NCBI GenBank assembly: GCA_900544615.1
Contig: UQVS01000003.1
Location: 62,001 to 126,000, forward strand
Length of the DNA: 64,000 nt
Direction of reading: 5' to 3'
DNA from: an uncultured Oscillibacter sp.
GTDB lineage: Bacteria; Bacillota; Clostridia; Oscillospirales; Oscillospiraceae
Shown here: positions 45,861-54,595 of the stretch, one piece after another
Layout: every line of letters begins with the position of its first letter
Position numbering within the stretch: the first letter of the stretch is position 1
Notes under the pieces: generated by a model
Seen by the model: the letters and a program-made list of their open reading frames with translations, nothing else
Told to the model about the DNA's origin: nothing
The model's database searches: none
Made by a program: the position numbers and the translations under genes

Positions 45861-47072
45861 TCAGGCTTCGTCAAAGAACTTTGCGTGAATAGCCCGCACC
45901 GCGCGGTCCACGTCATGTTCGTCCAGCAGCACGGAGACCCGGATCTCGGAGGTGTTGATCATCTGGATGTTGATACCGGCCTCGTAAAGCGCCTCAAACA
46001 TCCGGGCGGCCATGCCGCAGTTGGTCATCAGGCCTGCGCCCACGATGGACACCTTGCCGATATGGCTGTCCGTCTCAATATGGTCAAAGCGCAGGGATTC
46101 CTTGTTCTCCTCCAAAATCTCCTTGGCCTCATCCAGATCCTTCTTGTGGACAGTGAAGGAGATGTCCTTGGTATCCTCCCGGCCGATGGATTGCAGAATG
46201 ATATCCACGTTGATATTGTGCTTGCTCAGCAGGTCAAAGACCTGAAATGCGACGCCGGGGTTATGCTGAAGCCCGATCAGGGCGATCCGTGCAATGCCGG
46301 TATCCTTCGCCACGCCGGCGATGTTTGTCTTTTCCACTTTTGTGACCTCCTTGACTTTGGTGCCGGGTTTTCTTTCCAGACTGGAGAGAACCTCCAGATC
46401 CACCCGGAACTTCTTTGCCAGTTCCACGCTGCGGTTATGGAGCACGCCTGCGCCCTGAGACGCCAGTTCCAGCATTTCATCGTATGTGATCTCGTCCAGT
46501 TTTCTGGCGTTGGGGACGATGCGGGGATCCGTGGTGTACACGCCGTCCACATCCGTATAGATCTGGCACAGATCCGCCCGGAAAGCCGCTGCCAGTGCCA
46601 CGGCACTGGTGTCGCTGCCGCCGCGGCCCAGCGTGGTGACGTCCCCCAGACGGTCCACGCCCTGAAAACCTGTCACCAGAACGATGCGGTGCTGATCCAG
46701 TTCCGACCGAACCCGTTCAGTGTCGATCTTCTTGATTCGGGCATCGGAATGTACCTTGGTGGTCTGGATGCCCACCTGCCACGCCGCCAGAGACACACAG
46801 GGCAGGCCCATGGCCTCCAATGCCATGGCGCACAGGGCAACAGAGATCTGCTCGCCGGTGGACAGCAGCATATCCATCTCCCGCTTGGAAGGCTTCGGGT
46901 TGATCTCCTCCGCCTTGGCAATGAGATCGTCCGTCGTGTCCCCCTGGGCGGACAGGACTACGATGACGTCATTGCCCTGTAAATAGGTTTCCGCGATAAT
47001 ACCGGCAACATTGCGGATGCGCTGGGCATCATTGACGCTACTGCCGCCGAATTTCTGTACAATCAAACTCAT
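45861..47072 (-). CDS. lysC: Aspartate kinase
   Basis: 403 aa, first step of the aspartate family. Starts MSLIVQKFGGSSV with the ATP motif, and has the RGGSDTSAVALAAAF substrate region. C-terminal tandem ACT domains (about 265-400) allow feedback control by lysine/threonine. Monofunctional, distinct from the E. coli kinase-dehydrogenase fusions. Follows hom by 65 bp; I see no lysine riboswitch in that gap. Confidence 0.95.
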   Translation of the reverse strand: MSLIVQKFGGSSVNDAQRIRNVAGIIAETYLQGNDVIVVLSAQGDTTDDLIAKAEEINPKPSKREMDMLLSTGEQISVALCAMALEAMGLPCVSLAAWQVGIQTTKVHSDARIKKIDTERVRSELDQHRIVLVTGFQGVDRLGDVTTLGRGGSDTSAVALAAAFRADLCQIYTDVDGVYTTDPRIVPNARKLDEITYDEMLELASQGAGVLHNRSVELAKKFRVDLEVLSSLERKPGTKVKEVTKVEKTNIAGVAKDTGIARIALIGLQHNPGVAFQVFDLLSKHNINVDIILQSIGREDTKDISFTVHKKDLDEAKEILEENKESLRFDHIETDSHIGKVSIVGAGLMTNCGMAARMFEALYEAGINIQMINTSEIRVSVLLDEHDVDRAVRAIHAKFFDEA

Positions 47073-47137
47073 GGCTGCTCCCTCTTTGCTTCAGATTGGG
47101 GTCCATCCCATCATACGCTGGAATGGGAAATATGGTA

Positions 47138-48331
47138 TCAGTCCAATACCCGCAGGCAGGTCAGCACCGGCAGCTTCTTTGCCAGCGCTTCCGCCTCCGT
47201 GCCGGTAATGGGTTCGGTGATCAGAACGGTATCCCGTCCCTCTTCCAGTATTCTGGCCTTTTCAAACAGGGGACGCACCTGCTCCGCCGGGACGTCGATT
47301 CGGAAATACCAGCGCCCCTTCAGTTCCAGCGGGGATACGAAGCCGCCTTCATCGGCGCTCCAGCCGATCTCCGGGCGGGGCCGGTCTTCCAGAATACACT
47401 CCATCACGTCGGCCACAACGGCAGAAGCCGTTGGCAGTTCCCCGGCGCCCTTGCCGTAAAACATAACCTCGCCGGTGGCATTGCCCCGAACCACCACTGC
47501 GTTGAACACGTCGTTCACATCGGAGATGGGGTTGTCCATGGAAATCAGGTGGGGAGCGACATAGGCGGTGCGCCGGTCCCCCTCCAGCCGCAGACAGCGG
47601 CCCAGCAGCTTGATGCGATAGCCGTGTCGTCCGGCGATTTCCACATCCTTCAGATCCAGCTTGGTAATGCCCTCCATGGGGACCCTGTTCGGATTCACCT
47701 GATGTCCAAAGGCCAGATCTGCCAGAATACAGATCTTGCGGCCTGCGTCGATACCCTGTACATCCGCCGTGGGATCCGCTTCAGCATAGCCCTTCTGCTG
47801 CGCCAGCTTCAGCACCTCCGCGAAAGACGCGCCCTCTTTTACCATTTTAGTGAGGATGAAATTCGTGGTGCCGTTCAGGATTCCATAGATCTCATCCACC
47901 CGGTTGGCGGCCATGCACTGGGTCAGGGGGTGCAGGATGGGGATTCCCCCACCCACGCTGGCCTCAAAGAGATAGTTGACATGATTCTTTCGGGCCAACT
48001 CCAGCAATTCGCAGCCATGCTCCGCCACCAGCTGTTTGTTGGCTGTCACCACGTGCTTGCCGGCCATCAGGCAGCGGCGGGTATACTCATAGGCCGCGCC
48101 CACACCGCCGATGGTCTCCACCACCACCCGGATCTCGCTGTCCGTCTCAATCTCCCGGAAATTCTCCGTCATCAAATGGTGATACGGGCCGCTCCGCATG
48201 GTCCGCACCAGAGCCGTTTTAACGCACAGGGGTTCGCCCAGCCGATGGCGGATGGGGGCCGCGTTGGCCTCTACCACTTTCACAACGCCGGTACCTACCG
48301 TGCCAAGGCCCAGAATTGCAATTTTGATCAT
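47138..48331 (-). CDS. hom: Homoserine dehydrogenase
   Basis: 397 aa from ATG 48331 (MIKIAILGLGTVGTGVV), with the NAD(P) motif GLGTVGTG, catalytic-region EASVGGGIPILHPL and ILNGTTNFILTKM. A C-terminal extension (about 320-397) is the expected ACT-like domain. The longer frame to 48376 overlaps the upstream ACT gene. Confidence 0.95.
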   Translation of the reverse strand: MIKIAILGLGTVGTGVVKVVEANAAPIRHRLGEPLCVKTALVRTMRSGPYHHLMTENFREIETDSEIRVVVETIGGVGAAYEYTRRCLMAGKHVVTANKQLVAEHGCELLELARKNHVNYLFEASVGGGIPILHPLTQCMAANRVDEIYGILNGTTNFILTKMVKEGASFAEVLKLAQQKGYAEADPTADVQGIDAGRKICILADLAFGHQVNPNRVPMEGITKLDLKDVEIAGRHGYRIKLLGRCLRLEGDRRTAYVAPHLISMDNPISDVNDVFNAVVVRGNATGEVMFYGKGAGELPTASAVVADVMECILEDRPRPEIGWSADEGGFVSPLELKGRWYFRIDVPAEQVRPLFEKARILEEGRDTVLITEPITGTEAEALAKKLPVLTCLRVLD

Positions 48332-48356
48332 ATCTCTATCTGTCCTTCCTCCGGCC

Positions 48357-48797
48357 TTACCCGGCCAGAATTTCAAATTTGATCACGTTTTCCAGACTGG
48401 ATACATCTCCGATCAGCTGTTCCAGAGATTTTTCCATGCCGGAGGTCTCCGCAGAAATCGTCACGGCGGCGCAGCCGTTGGTAGGGATGCTCTGGTTGAT
48501 CGTCAGGATATTGGCCCCGGACGACGCAAACACGTTCAGGACTCTGGACAGCGTACCGGAAACATCCTTCAGCAGCGTGTAAAATGTGATGATATGCTCC
48601 GACTTCATATCGTTGAAGGGCTGCACCGCATCCTTATACTTGTAAAAGGCACTGCGGCTGATCCCTGCCAGCTTGGTAGCCGCGCCCACCGTCTCCGCCT
48701 CGCCGGTCTGCATCATCCGTTTGGCTTCCGCGACCCGGATAAAGATCTCAGGCAAAGCGTCAGCCGCCACCAGATAGTATTTGATTTTCCTTGCCAC
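48357..48797 (-). CDS. HTH-ACT protein (PheB/ThrR-like)
   Basis: 146 aa from GTG 48797 (AGGAGG upstream). The N-terminal half has ATKLAGISRSAFYKYKD, a helix-turn-helix look; the C-terminal ACT domain runs from about 70 (ITFYTLLKDVSGTLSRVLNVFASSGANILTINQ). This family is usually next to hom or pheA in Firmicutes (UPF0735/PheB). It heads the hom-lysC unit, so control by threonine or phenylalanine is likely but untested. Confidence 0.85.
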   Translation of the reverse strand: MARKIKYYLVAADALPEIFIRVAEAKRMMQTGEAETVGAATKLAGISRSAFYKYKDAVQPFNDMKSEHIITFYTLLKDVSGTLSRVLNVFASSGANILTINQSIPTNGCAAVTISAETSGMEKSLEQLIGDVSSLENVIKFEILAG

Positions 48798-48837
48798 GTC
48801 GTCCGCCTCCTGTGGTCATTTGTCTTTTAACATGGCT

Positions 48838-48866
48838 ATTTTAACAGCTTTTGCGCCGTGTTGCAA
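48838..48866 (-). promoter_or_regulatory. Promoter of the ACT-hom-lysC-ACT-UPF0210 unit
   Basis: Minus-strand TTGCAA (48861-48866) and, 17 bp on, an AT-rich TAAA-type -10 (about 48838-48843). About 40 bp from the start codon. Confidence 0.55.
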
Positions 48867-48962
48867 CCAGAAGCCGCAAAGATTTCCTTTCTGAAATTGA
48901 GAATTTTCCCCGCCTATGTCCGCCAAATACGGTCAAATTGCCACATATCGCGGAAAATTATG

Positions 48963-48991
48963 CAAACAGGAGAGGCATACGCCCCTCCTGT
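48963..48991 (-). terminator. Terminator of the ddl-to-M18 unit
   Basis: 11-bp stem ACAGGAGAGGC with one G-U pair to GCCCCTCCTGT (48966-48991), tail TTTGCATAATTTT on the minus strand; 20 bp after the M18 stop. Confidence 0.65.
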
Positions 48992-49010
48992 CTGTGAAAC
49001 CACTGTGTAT

Positions 49011-50411
49011 TTACTCCGCCTTGTAGATCGCCCGCATACCTTTGTAGGTCTCATAGCAGTCCAGCTTGGAGACCACCTCAAAGGGTGCGTGCATGGCCAG
49101 CACCGGCACACCGGCGTCCAGCGTGGTGATGTTGCGGTTCGCCATATACATGGCCACGGTTCCGCCGCCGCCGGCATCCACCTTGCCCAGCTCCGCGATC
49201 TGCCAGATGACGTTAGCCCGGTCGAAAATGCCCCGGACATAGCCCACCGTCTCGGCGCTGGCGTCGCTGGCGCCGGATTTGCCCCGTGCGCCGGTATACT
49301 TGCACAGGCCGATGCCGTAGTTCAGGAAAGCGGCGTTCTTCTTCTCAAAGACCTCGCCGAAATTGGGATCATAGGCAGCCGTCACATCGGCGCTGAGGCA
49401 GAAGGAGTTTTCCAGACATACCCGCAGGGCCGCCCCCTGCGCCTCGCACAGATCTGCCATGAAGGTGTCAAAGGCCGCAGACTGCATCCCCGTCACGCCG
49501 TCAGAGCCGATCTCCTCCTTGTCCGCCAACACGCAGACGGCGGTCTTGGCCGGTGTCCCGTTCAGATCCAGCAGCGCTTTCAGCGCCGCATAGCCGCAGA
49601 CCCGGTCATCATGGCCGTAGGAGCCGATCATGGAGCGATCCAGACCGATCTCCGTAGCCTTCACCGCCGGAACAGCTTCCAGCTCGGCGGAGGTAAAATC
49701 ATCCTCGGTAATGCCGTATTTCTCGTTCAGCAGCTGCATCACCGCCAGCTTTACCCGGTCGGAGCCTTCCTCGTCCCCGATGGGCCTGCTGCCCAACAGG
49801 AGGTTCAGCTGCTCGCCCAGAATGCCTTCGGCCAGCGGCTTTTTGCTCTGCTCCTGACCCAGATGGGGCAGAAGGTCGGTGATGACCAGCTTGGGATCGC
49901 CCTCGTCAGCGCCAATGTTCACGGTGACGGTAGTGCCGTCTGTCATCGCCGCCACGCCGTGCAGCTCCATGGGGATGGTCACCCACTGATACTTGCGGAT
50001 ACCGCCATAGTAATGGGTCTTGAAATAGGCCAGCTCGCTGTCCTCATACAGCGGATTGGGCTTCAGATCCAGCCGGGGGGAGTCGATGTGGGCAGCCGTG
50101 ATCTGCGCGCCCTCCGCGATGGGCTTGCTGCCGATATGGGCCAGCAGCACGCTCTTGCCCCGGTTGCAGACATACACCTTGTCCCCGGCGCGCAGGGCCT
50201 GCCCACGGGTCAGCGGTTTGTAACCCGCCCGCTCCGCCAGCCGGACGGTCTCTGCGGCGCAGAGACGCTCCGTCTTACCGGCGTTCAGAAACGCCATATA
50301 GTCCCGGCAATAGGACTCCATCTGTTCCAGCTCCGCCGCATCCACACGGTCAAAACCGTTTTTCCGGCTGCTCAGCAGCTTTTCCTTTAACGCCTTGTTT
50401 GAATCAGACAT
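49011..50411 (-). CDS. M18-family aminopeptidase
   Basis: 466 aa from ATG 50411 (GGAGGAG 8 bp upstream; 50429 is less likely). Zinc-dependent peptidase of the aspartyl/M18 type: metal-site ITAAHIDSPRLDLKPN (His), DKEEIGSDGVTGMQSA (Glu pair) and VLAMHAPFEVVSKLD (His near the C-terminus). Cytosolic, cleaving N-terminal acidic or neutral residues; the exact specificity is not visible. Last gene of the unit. Confidence 0.93.
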   Translation of the reverse strand: MSDSNKALKEKLLSSRKNGFDRVDAAELEQMESYCRDYMAFLNAGKTERLCAAETVRLAERAGYKPLTRGQALRAGDKVYVCNRGKSVLLAHIGSKPIAEGAQITAAHIDSPRLDLKPNPLYEDSELAYFKTHYYGGIRKYQWVTIPMELHGVAAMTDGTTVTVNIGADEGDPKLVITDLLPHLGQEQSKKPLAEGILGEQLNLLLGSRPIGDEEGSDRVKLAVMQLLNEKYGITEDDFTSAELEAVPAVKATEIGLDRSMIGSYGHDDRVCGYAALKALLDLNGTPAKTAVCVLADKEEIGSDGVTGMQSAAFDTFMADLCEAQGAALRVCLENSFCLSADVTAAYDPNFGEVFEKKNAAFLNYGIGLCKYTGARGKSGASDASAETVGYVRGIFDRANVIWQIAELGKVDAGGGGTVAMYMANRNITTLDAGVPVLAMHAPFEVVSKLDCYETYKGMRAIYKAE

Positions 50412-50465
50412 CGTTCGTTTCTCCTCCATCGGACATATTCATGCGGTTCACGCCGCTCTATGAAC

Positions 50466-51278
50466 TCAAATTTTCCCTGCTTCTCCCCTGCTGTTCCGGG
50501 CGCAGATCCCTTCCAGCAGAGGCAAAATGTTATCCAGCTGTTCCAGCGAAATTCCGTGAGGCAGTTCAGGCACCCCGGCGGAATTCGGCACCAGCCTGCA
50601 CTCCTCCCACGACAGCTGCCGTTTCCGTCCGACAGCCGGCGTCACCGTGACCCCATTCGGAGTGATCAGGATCCCCCGGCGGAAATCCCTCATCCAGCGC
50701 CAGCTATTCCAGAGAACCAGCACCGTCAAAAAACAGAGCCACGCATCCAGAACGTTCCGAAGCTGGTCTGTCAGGTACATAAAAATGCCAACAGCCAGCC
50801 AGGCGCTCAGCATCAATACGGCAGTGACCGCTGTCCGCCAGCGTTTTCCGGCATGGATCCGAAGCCGTACCGGCTCTGTCGGAAGCCTTGGCCGCGCCAG
50901 TGCCCGGAGTGCGTCATAGCCGGCGTTTGGACGGTCCCCGGTCCGCCACGCGACTGCGCCGAGGCGCTTGCCGTCCTGACCGTATATCAGCAGGCCGCTG
51001 CGGATAACCCGCAGGCCGCCTACCTCCCAGGCGGAGATCTCTTCGGACACACCGGCGGCGCTTTCCACACGGATACCGCCGGAAATAACATCCACAGTCT
51101 GTCTGGTGCGTGTTGTCCTTCGCAGGAACTTCCATAGGGGAATTCCAACCATCAGGATCGCCAGAACACCCGCGCCCCATACACTTTCCCCTTCCCGCCA
51201 GAGATATCCAATGGCACAGAGGATCAGCAGGTAACGCGCCAGATGATACCCATGCATCAGCCGCTTCAGCAGCTTCAT
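50466..51278 (-). CDS. Membrane protein with two helix pairs, unknown
   Basis: 270 aa. Hydrophobic segments at about 13-28, 34-50, 148-172 and 178-195, with soluble parts between (VDVISGGIRVESAAGVSEEISAWEVGGLRV) and a C-terminal tail with GVTVTPAVGRKRQLSWEE, giving a PH-domain-like look twice over. No family recognised. The ATG overlaps the Sua5-CoaE stop (ATGA), so it is in the operon. Confidence 0.65.
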   Translation of the reverse strand: MKLLKRLMHGYHLARYLLILCAIGYLWREGESVWGAGVLAILMVGIPLWKFLRRTTRTRQTVDVISGGIRVESAAGVSEEISAWEVGGLRVIRSGLLIYGQDGKRLGAVAWRTGDRPNAGYDALRALARPRLPTEPVRLRIHAGKRWRTAVTAVLMLSAWLAVGIFMYLTDQLRNVLDAWLCFLTVLVLWNSWRWMRDFRRGILITPNGVTVTPAVGRKRQLSWEECRLVPNSAGVPELPHGISLEQLDNILPLLEGICARNSRGEAGKI

Positions 51279-52939
51279 TGCGCCGCCTTGTCCTTCTCCT
51301 CCCGGAGTTCGCCGATCAGACGCTCAAAGAATACTCTGGCTGTCTCCCGGAAGGCTTCCGGCGTGTCGGCGGTATTGCTCAGTTCGTAGTCGCACTTGCT
51401 GCGGTAGAATTCGTCGGATTTCTGAGCGGAGACCCGCATCCGGGCATAGCGCTCGTCAATGCCGTCCCGCGCCATGATCCGCCGCACCCGCAACTCCGCA
51501 GGCGCGGTGACGGCAACGGTTCGGTCGCACAGCTCCCCCACGCCGCTTTCAATCAGGTTGATGGCGTCAATGGCGGTCAGATTTCCATCCCGCGCCCGGC
51601 GCTGAACCTCCGGCACCAGGAACTGATAGATGACCTCATTCAGCTGGGCCATGCGCTCCTTGTTTTCAAACACCAGCTCTCCCAGCTTCTTGCGGTTCAG
51701 GGAACCGTCGGAGTTGAATACGCCGTGGAACTTCACCTCGATGGCGTGGCGCAGCTCCGCGTCCTGATTCAGCATTTCATGGTACACGGCGTCGCAGTCG
51801 ATGACAACGCCGCCCAGATCCCGGATGGCATTCAGGGCGCTGGTCTTGCCGGAACCCGTACCGCCGGTAATGCCGATAACCACCTTTTTCTGATCCGCCG
51901 CAACGGTCTTGAAGCCTGCCGCCTTTTTCAAGCGGTTGCCGATGGCCAGTCCCAGCCCCTGACTGTCAGGACACTGGGCATAGATCTGCTGAACATCCTT
52001 GCTGTCAAAGGCGCGGAGGGCGTCAAACACCCGCTGGGCCTGAATCCGCTTGTCCCGGCTGGGGCCGAGGCACTCCACCGTCTGCTGGTCGAACCGGTCG
52101 GCAAACTCATCGAAGCAGATCACGCCGTCTCCGGGCTTTGCCAGCTGCTCAATGGTGCGGGCAGACGCCTCCGCAGGGCCGGTAACCACAGTCACCGGCG
52201 CTTTCGGCGCATAATGGCGGTACTTCATGCCGGGGGCCTTGGGCTGTTCGCCATCTTTGAGGGGTTCGGTCACAGCCTTGTCCACCGTCAGGGGGCCGAC
52301 CACCTCCTCCAGCGCCTCCAGCGGCATCCCGCCGGGTCTGAGCAGGCGGGGCGGGTCGCAGGTCAGATCCACAATGGTGGACTCCACGCCCACCTGACAG
52401 GGGCCGCCGTCCACCACGGCGTCGATCTTGCCCTCCATGTCCTCCAGACAGTCTGCCGCGCAGGTGCAGCTGGGACGGCCGGAGGTGTTGGCGCTGGGGG
52501 CCGCAATGGGTACCCCCGCCTCCCGGATAATAGCCAGCGTCACCTGATGATCCGGGCAGCGGACGCCAACGGTGTCCAGTCCGGCAGTGGTGGCGTCCGG
52601 CACTACCTTTTTCCGCTTCAGGATCATGGTCAGCGGGCCGGGCCAGAACTTCCGGGCCAGCGTGTACGCCAGCGGCGGCACATCCTCGCAGTACCGGGGC
52701 AGCCACTGGGGACCCGGCACATGGATGATGAGGGGGTTGTCCTGCGGACGGCCCTTGGCCTCGAAAATCTTATGAACCGCAGTCTCGTCCAGCGCGTTGG
52801 CGCCCAGACCGTAAACCGTCTCCGTGGGGATGGCTACCAGTCCTCCCTGCCGCAGAATATCCGCCGCCGCAGAGATCTGATCCTCGATGATCTTTTGCTG
52901 GCCCTTGGTATCCCGCAGGTCAAAATATCGCGTATGCAT
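51275..52939 (-). CDS. Fused Sua5-type threonylcarbamoyl-AMP synthase and dephospho-CoA kinase
   Basis: 554 aa. N-terminal YrdC domain (1-200: LVAIPTETVYGLGANALDE, KGRPQDNPLIIHV) and Sua5 linker/C-terminal domain (PGMKYRHYAPKAPV, then a Rossmann-like part to about 340), which make L-threonylcarbamoyl-AMP for tRNA t6A37. From about 350, a CoaE-like kinase: VIGITGGTGSGKTSALNAI (P-loop), DCDAVYHEML, and the catalytic-loop region RIMARDGIDERYARMR. CoaE phosphorylates dephospho-CoA, the last step of CoA synthesis. Both catalytic parts appear intact, so a bifunctional protein is expected. Lies 10 bp after prfA. Confidence 0.85.
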   Translation of the reverse strand: MHTRYFDLRDTKGQQKIIEDQISAAADILRQGGLVAIPTETVYGLGANALDETAVHKIFEAKGRPQDNPLIIHVPGPQWLPRYCEDVPPLAYTLARKFWPGPLTMILKRKKVVPDATTAGLDTVGVRCPDHQVTLAIIREAGVPIAAPSANTSGRPSCTCAADCLEDMEGKIDAVVDGGPCQVGVESTIVDLTCDPPRLLRPGGMPLEALEEVVGPLTVDKAVTEPLKDGEQPKAPGMKYRHYAPKAPVTVVTGPAEASARTIEQLAKPGDGVICFDEFADRFDQQTVECLGPSRDKRIQAQRVFDALRAFDSKDVQQIYAQCPDSQGLGLAIGNRLKKAAGFKTVAADQKKVVIGITGGTGSGKTSALNAIRDLGGVVIDCDAVYHEMLNQDAELRHAIEVKFHGVFNSDGSLNRKKLGELVFENKERMAQLNEVIYQFLVPEVQRRARDGNLTAIDAINLIESGVGELCDRTVAVTAPAELRVRRIMARDGIDERYARMRVSAQKSDEFYRSKCDYELSNTADTPEAFRETARVFFERLIGELREEKDKAAQ

Positions 52940-52949
52940 CCTATTCGCC

Positions 52950-54047
52950 TCACATATCTCTCTCCGGGTCGCCCCGGTCTGTTTCCGTTTCCTGTCCCTG
53001 CTTCAGTCTTTCCGCCTGATCCGCCGTCACCAGCGCATCGATCAGCTCATCCAGATCGCCGTCCATGATGGCGTCGATCTTATAAAGCGTCAGGCCGATG
53101 CGGTGATCCGTCACCCGGCCCTGCGGGAAATTATAGGTGCGGATCCGCTGGGAACGGTCGCCGCTGCCCACCTGACTGCGGCGCTCCGCGTCATAGGCGC
53201 TCTCCCGTTTTTCCCGTTCCGCCTCATATAAGCGGGAGGCCAGCAGCCGCATGGCCTTTTCCCGGTTCTGAAACTGGCTCCGCTCCTCCTGACACTCGGC
53301 GACCATGCCGGTGGGCTTGTGGATCAGCCGCACGGCGGAAGAGGTCTTGTTGACGTGCTGGCCGCCGGCGCCGCTGGCCCGGTAGACCTGCATCTCAATG
53401 TCGGCGGGGTTCAGCTCCACATCCACCGGCTCCATCTCCGGCAGCACTGCCACCGTAGCGGCGCTGGTGTGGATCCGGCCGCTGGATTCCGTTTCCGGCA
53501 CCCGCTGGACCCGGTGGACTCCGGACTCAAACTTCAGCCGTGACCAGGCGCCCTCGCCCTCAATAACGGCGGAGCACTCCTTCACGCCCCCCAGTTCCGT
53601 CTCGCTGAGACTGGCGATTTCCAGCTTCCAGCCGTGGTTTTCCGCATACATGGTATACATTCGCAGAAGCGAGTGGGCAAACAGGGCGCTCTCCTCTCCC
53701 CCAACGCCGCCGCGGATCTCCAGAATCACATTCCGGCTGTCGTTGGGATCTTTGGGCAGCAGGAGGATAGTCAGCTTTTCTTTCAGAGACTCCAGCTCCG
53801 CTTTGGCTTCAGTCAATTCCTCCTGCGCCATTTCCTTCATTTCCGGGTCATGAAGCAGCTCCTCCGCCTCCTGACGGCGGCTTTCCGCAGCCCGGTAGGC
53901 ACGGTAAGCCTCCACCACTGGGGAAAGCTCTTTGAGTTCTCGGTTGATCTGGTGCAGCTTTTCCGCATCGCCGTAAACCTTCGGATCGCCCAGCCGGGTC
54001 TCCAGATCCTCATAGCGGAGTGCCAGACCCTTTAACTTTTCCAGCAA
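52950..54047 (-). CDS. prfA: Peptide chain release factor 1
   Basis: 365 aa from TTG 54047 (AAAGGAG 8 bp upstream). Reads UAA/UAG stop codons and hydrolyses peptidyl-tRNA. The GGQ loop [19 protein letters not shown] is near residue 230; the stop-reading motif region is in the preceding domain (residues about 180-200, [13 protein letters not shown]). prmC, its usual methyltransferase neighbour, is not seen. Confidence 0.95.
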   Translation of the reverse strand: MLEKLKGLALRYEDLETRLGDPKVYGDAEKLHQINRELKELSPVVEAYRAYRAAESRRQEAEELLHDPEMKEMAQEELTEAKAELESLKEKLTILLLPKDPNDSRNVILEIRGGVGGEESALFAHSLLRMYTMYAENHGWKLEIASLSETELGGVKECSAVIEGEGAWSRLKFESGVHRVQRVPETESSGRIHTSAATVAVLPEMEPVDVELNPADIEMQVYRASGAGGQHVNKTSSAVRLIHKPTGMVAECQEERSQFQNREKAMRLLASRLYEAEREKRESAYDAERRSQVGSGDRSQRIRTYNFPQGRVTDHRIGLTLYKIDAIMDGDLDELIDALVTADQAERLKQGQETETDRGDPERDM

Positions 54048-54086
54048 GATAAACGCTCCTTTCCATTCATCGAAAAAGAGGCCGTA

Positions 54087-54578
54087 CTACTCTCCAATAT
54101 CTAAAATTTCCCGGATCTGCCGCAGGAATTCCTCCTGCCAGAAGGTATGGCCCACATGGCCTACCCGCAGGGAGGTAGCCGCCCGGTGGGGCTTGGCCGT
54201 ATACAGATCCATCTGCCGGTAAATATCCTCGCTTTTATGCTCGCTGCCCCGCGTCAGCACATAAGCTACCCGGTTCAGTTCCTTGCCGTGCTGCTTCAGG
54301 AAGCTGCGTACCACGCTGCTGCACCGGCCTGCCCACACCGGGGTTCCGATAATGACCAACCGATAATTTTCCAGCCGCCGCTCCGTTTCAATGGGCCGCG
54401 CTGCCGGGCAGTCCCGCTTCACGGCATCCAGTCCGCAGCGGAACCAGCCCCGCAGGCCGCCGCGCTCCACGCCATCAGTCAGCTGCACCAGTTCCGCATT
54501 CAGCTCCGCGGCAATGGACTTCATTACTTTTTTTGTGTTTCCCGACCGGGAATAGTAGACGCAAAGTACGTCCCGCAT
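54087..54578 (-). CDS. Flavodoxin-like protein
   Basis: 163 aa, MRDVLCVYYSRSGNTKKVMKSIAAEL with the FMN phosphate loop SRSGNT. VIIGTPVWAGRCSSVVRSFLKQH is the second flavin loop. A single-domain flavodoxin or flavodoxin-family reductase; redox partner unknown. It stands between prfA and the ABC-F gene with small gaps. Confidence 0.85.
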   Translation of the reverse strand: MRDVLCVYYSRSGNTKKVMKSIAAELNAELVQLTDGVERGGLRGWFRCGLDAVKRDCPAARPIETERRLENYRLVIIGTPVWAGRCSSVVRSFLKQHGKELNRVAYVLTRGSEHKSEDIYRQMDLYTAKPHRAATSLRVGHVGHTFWQEEFLRQIREILDIGE

Positions 54579-54595
54579 AACGTCACCTCTGTTCC

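Noticed and set aside
47073..47137. Possible lysine riboswitch before lysC
   Set aside because: Only 65 bp and none of the conserved L-box elements are visible.
51110..53068. 652-aa plus-strand frame opposite Sua5-CoaE
   Set aside because: Antisense shadow of a protein with intact motifs in both halves.
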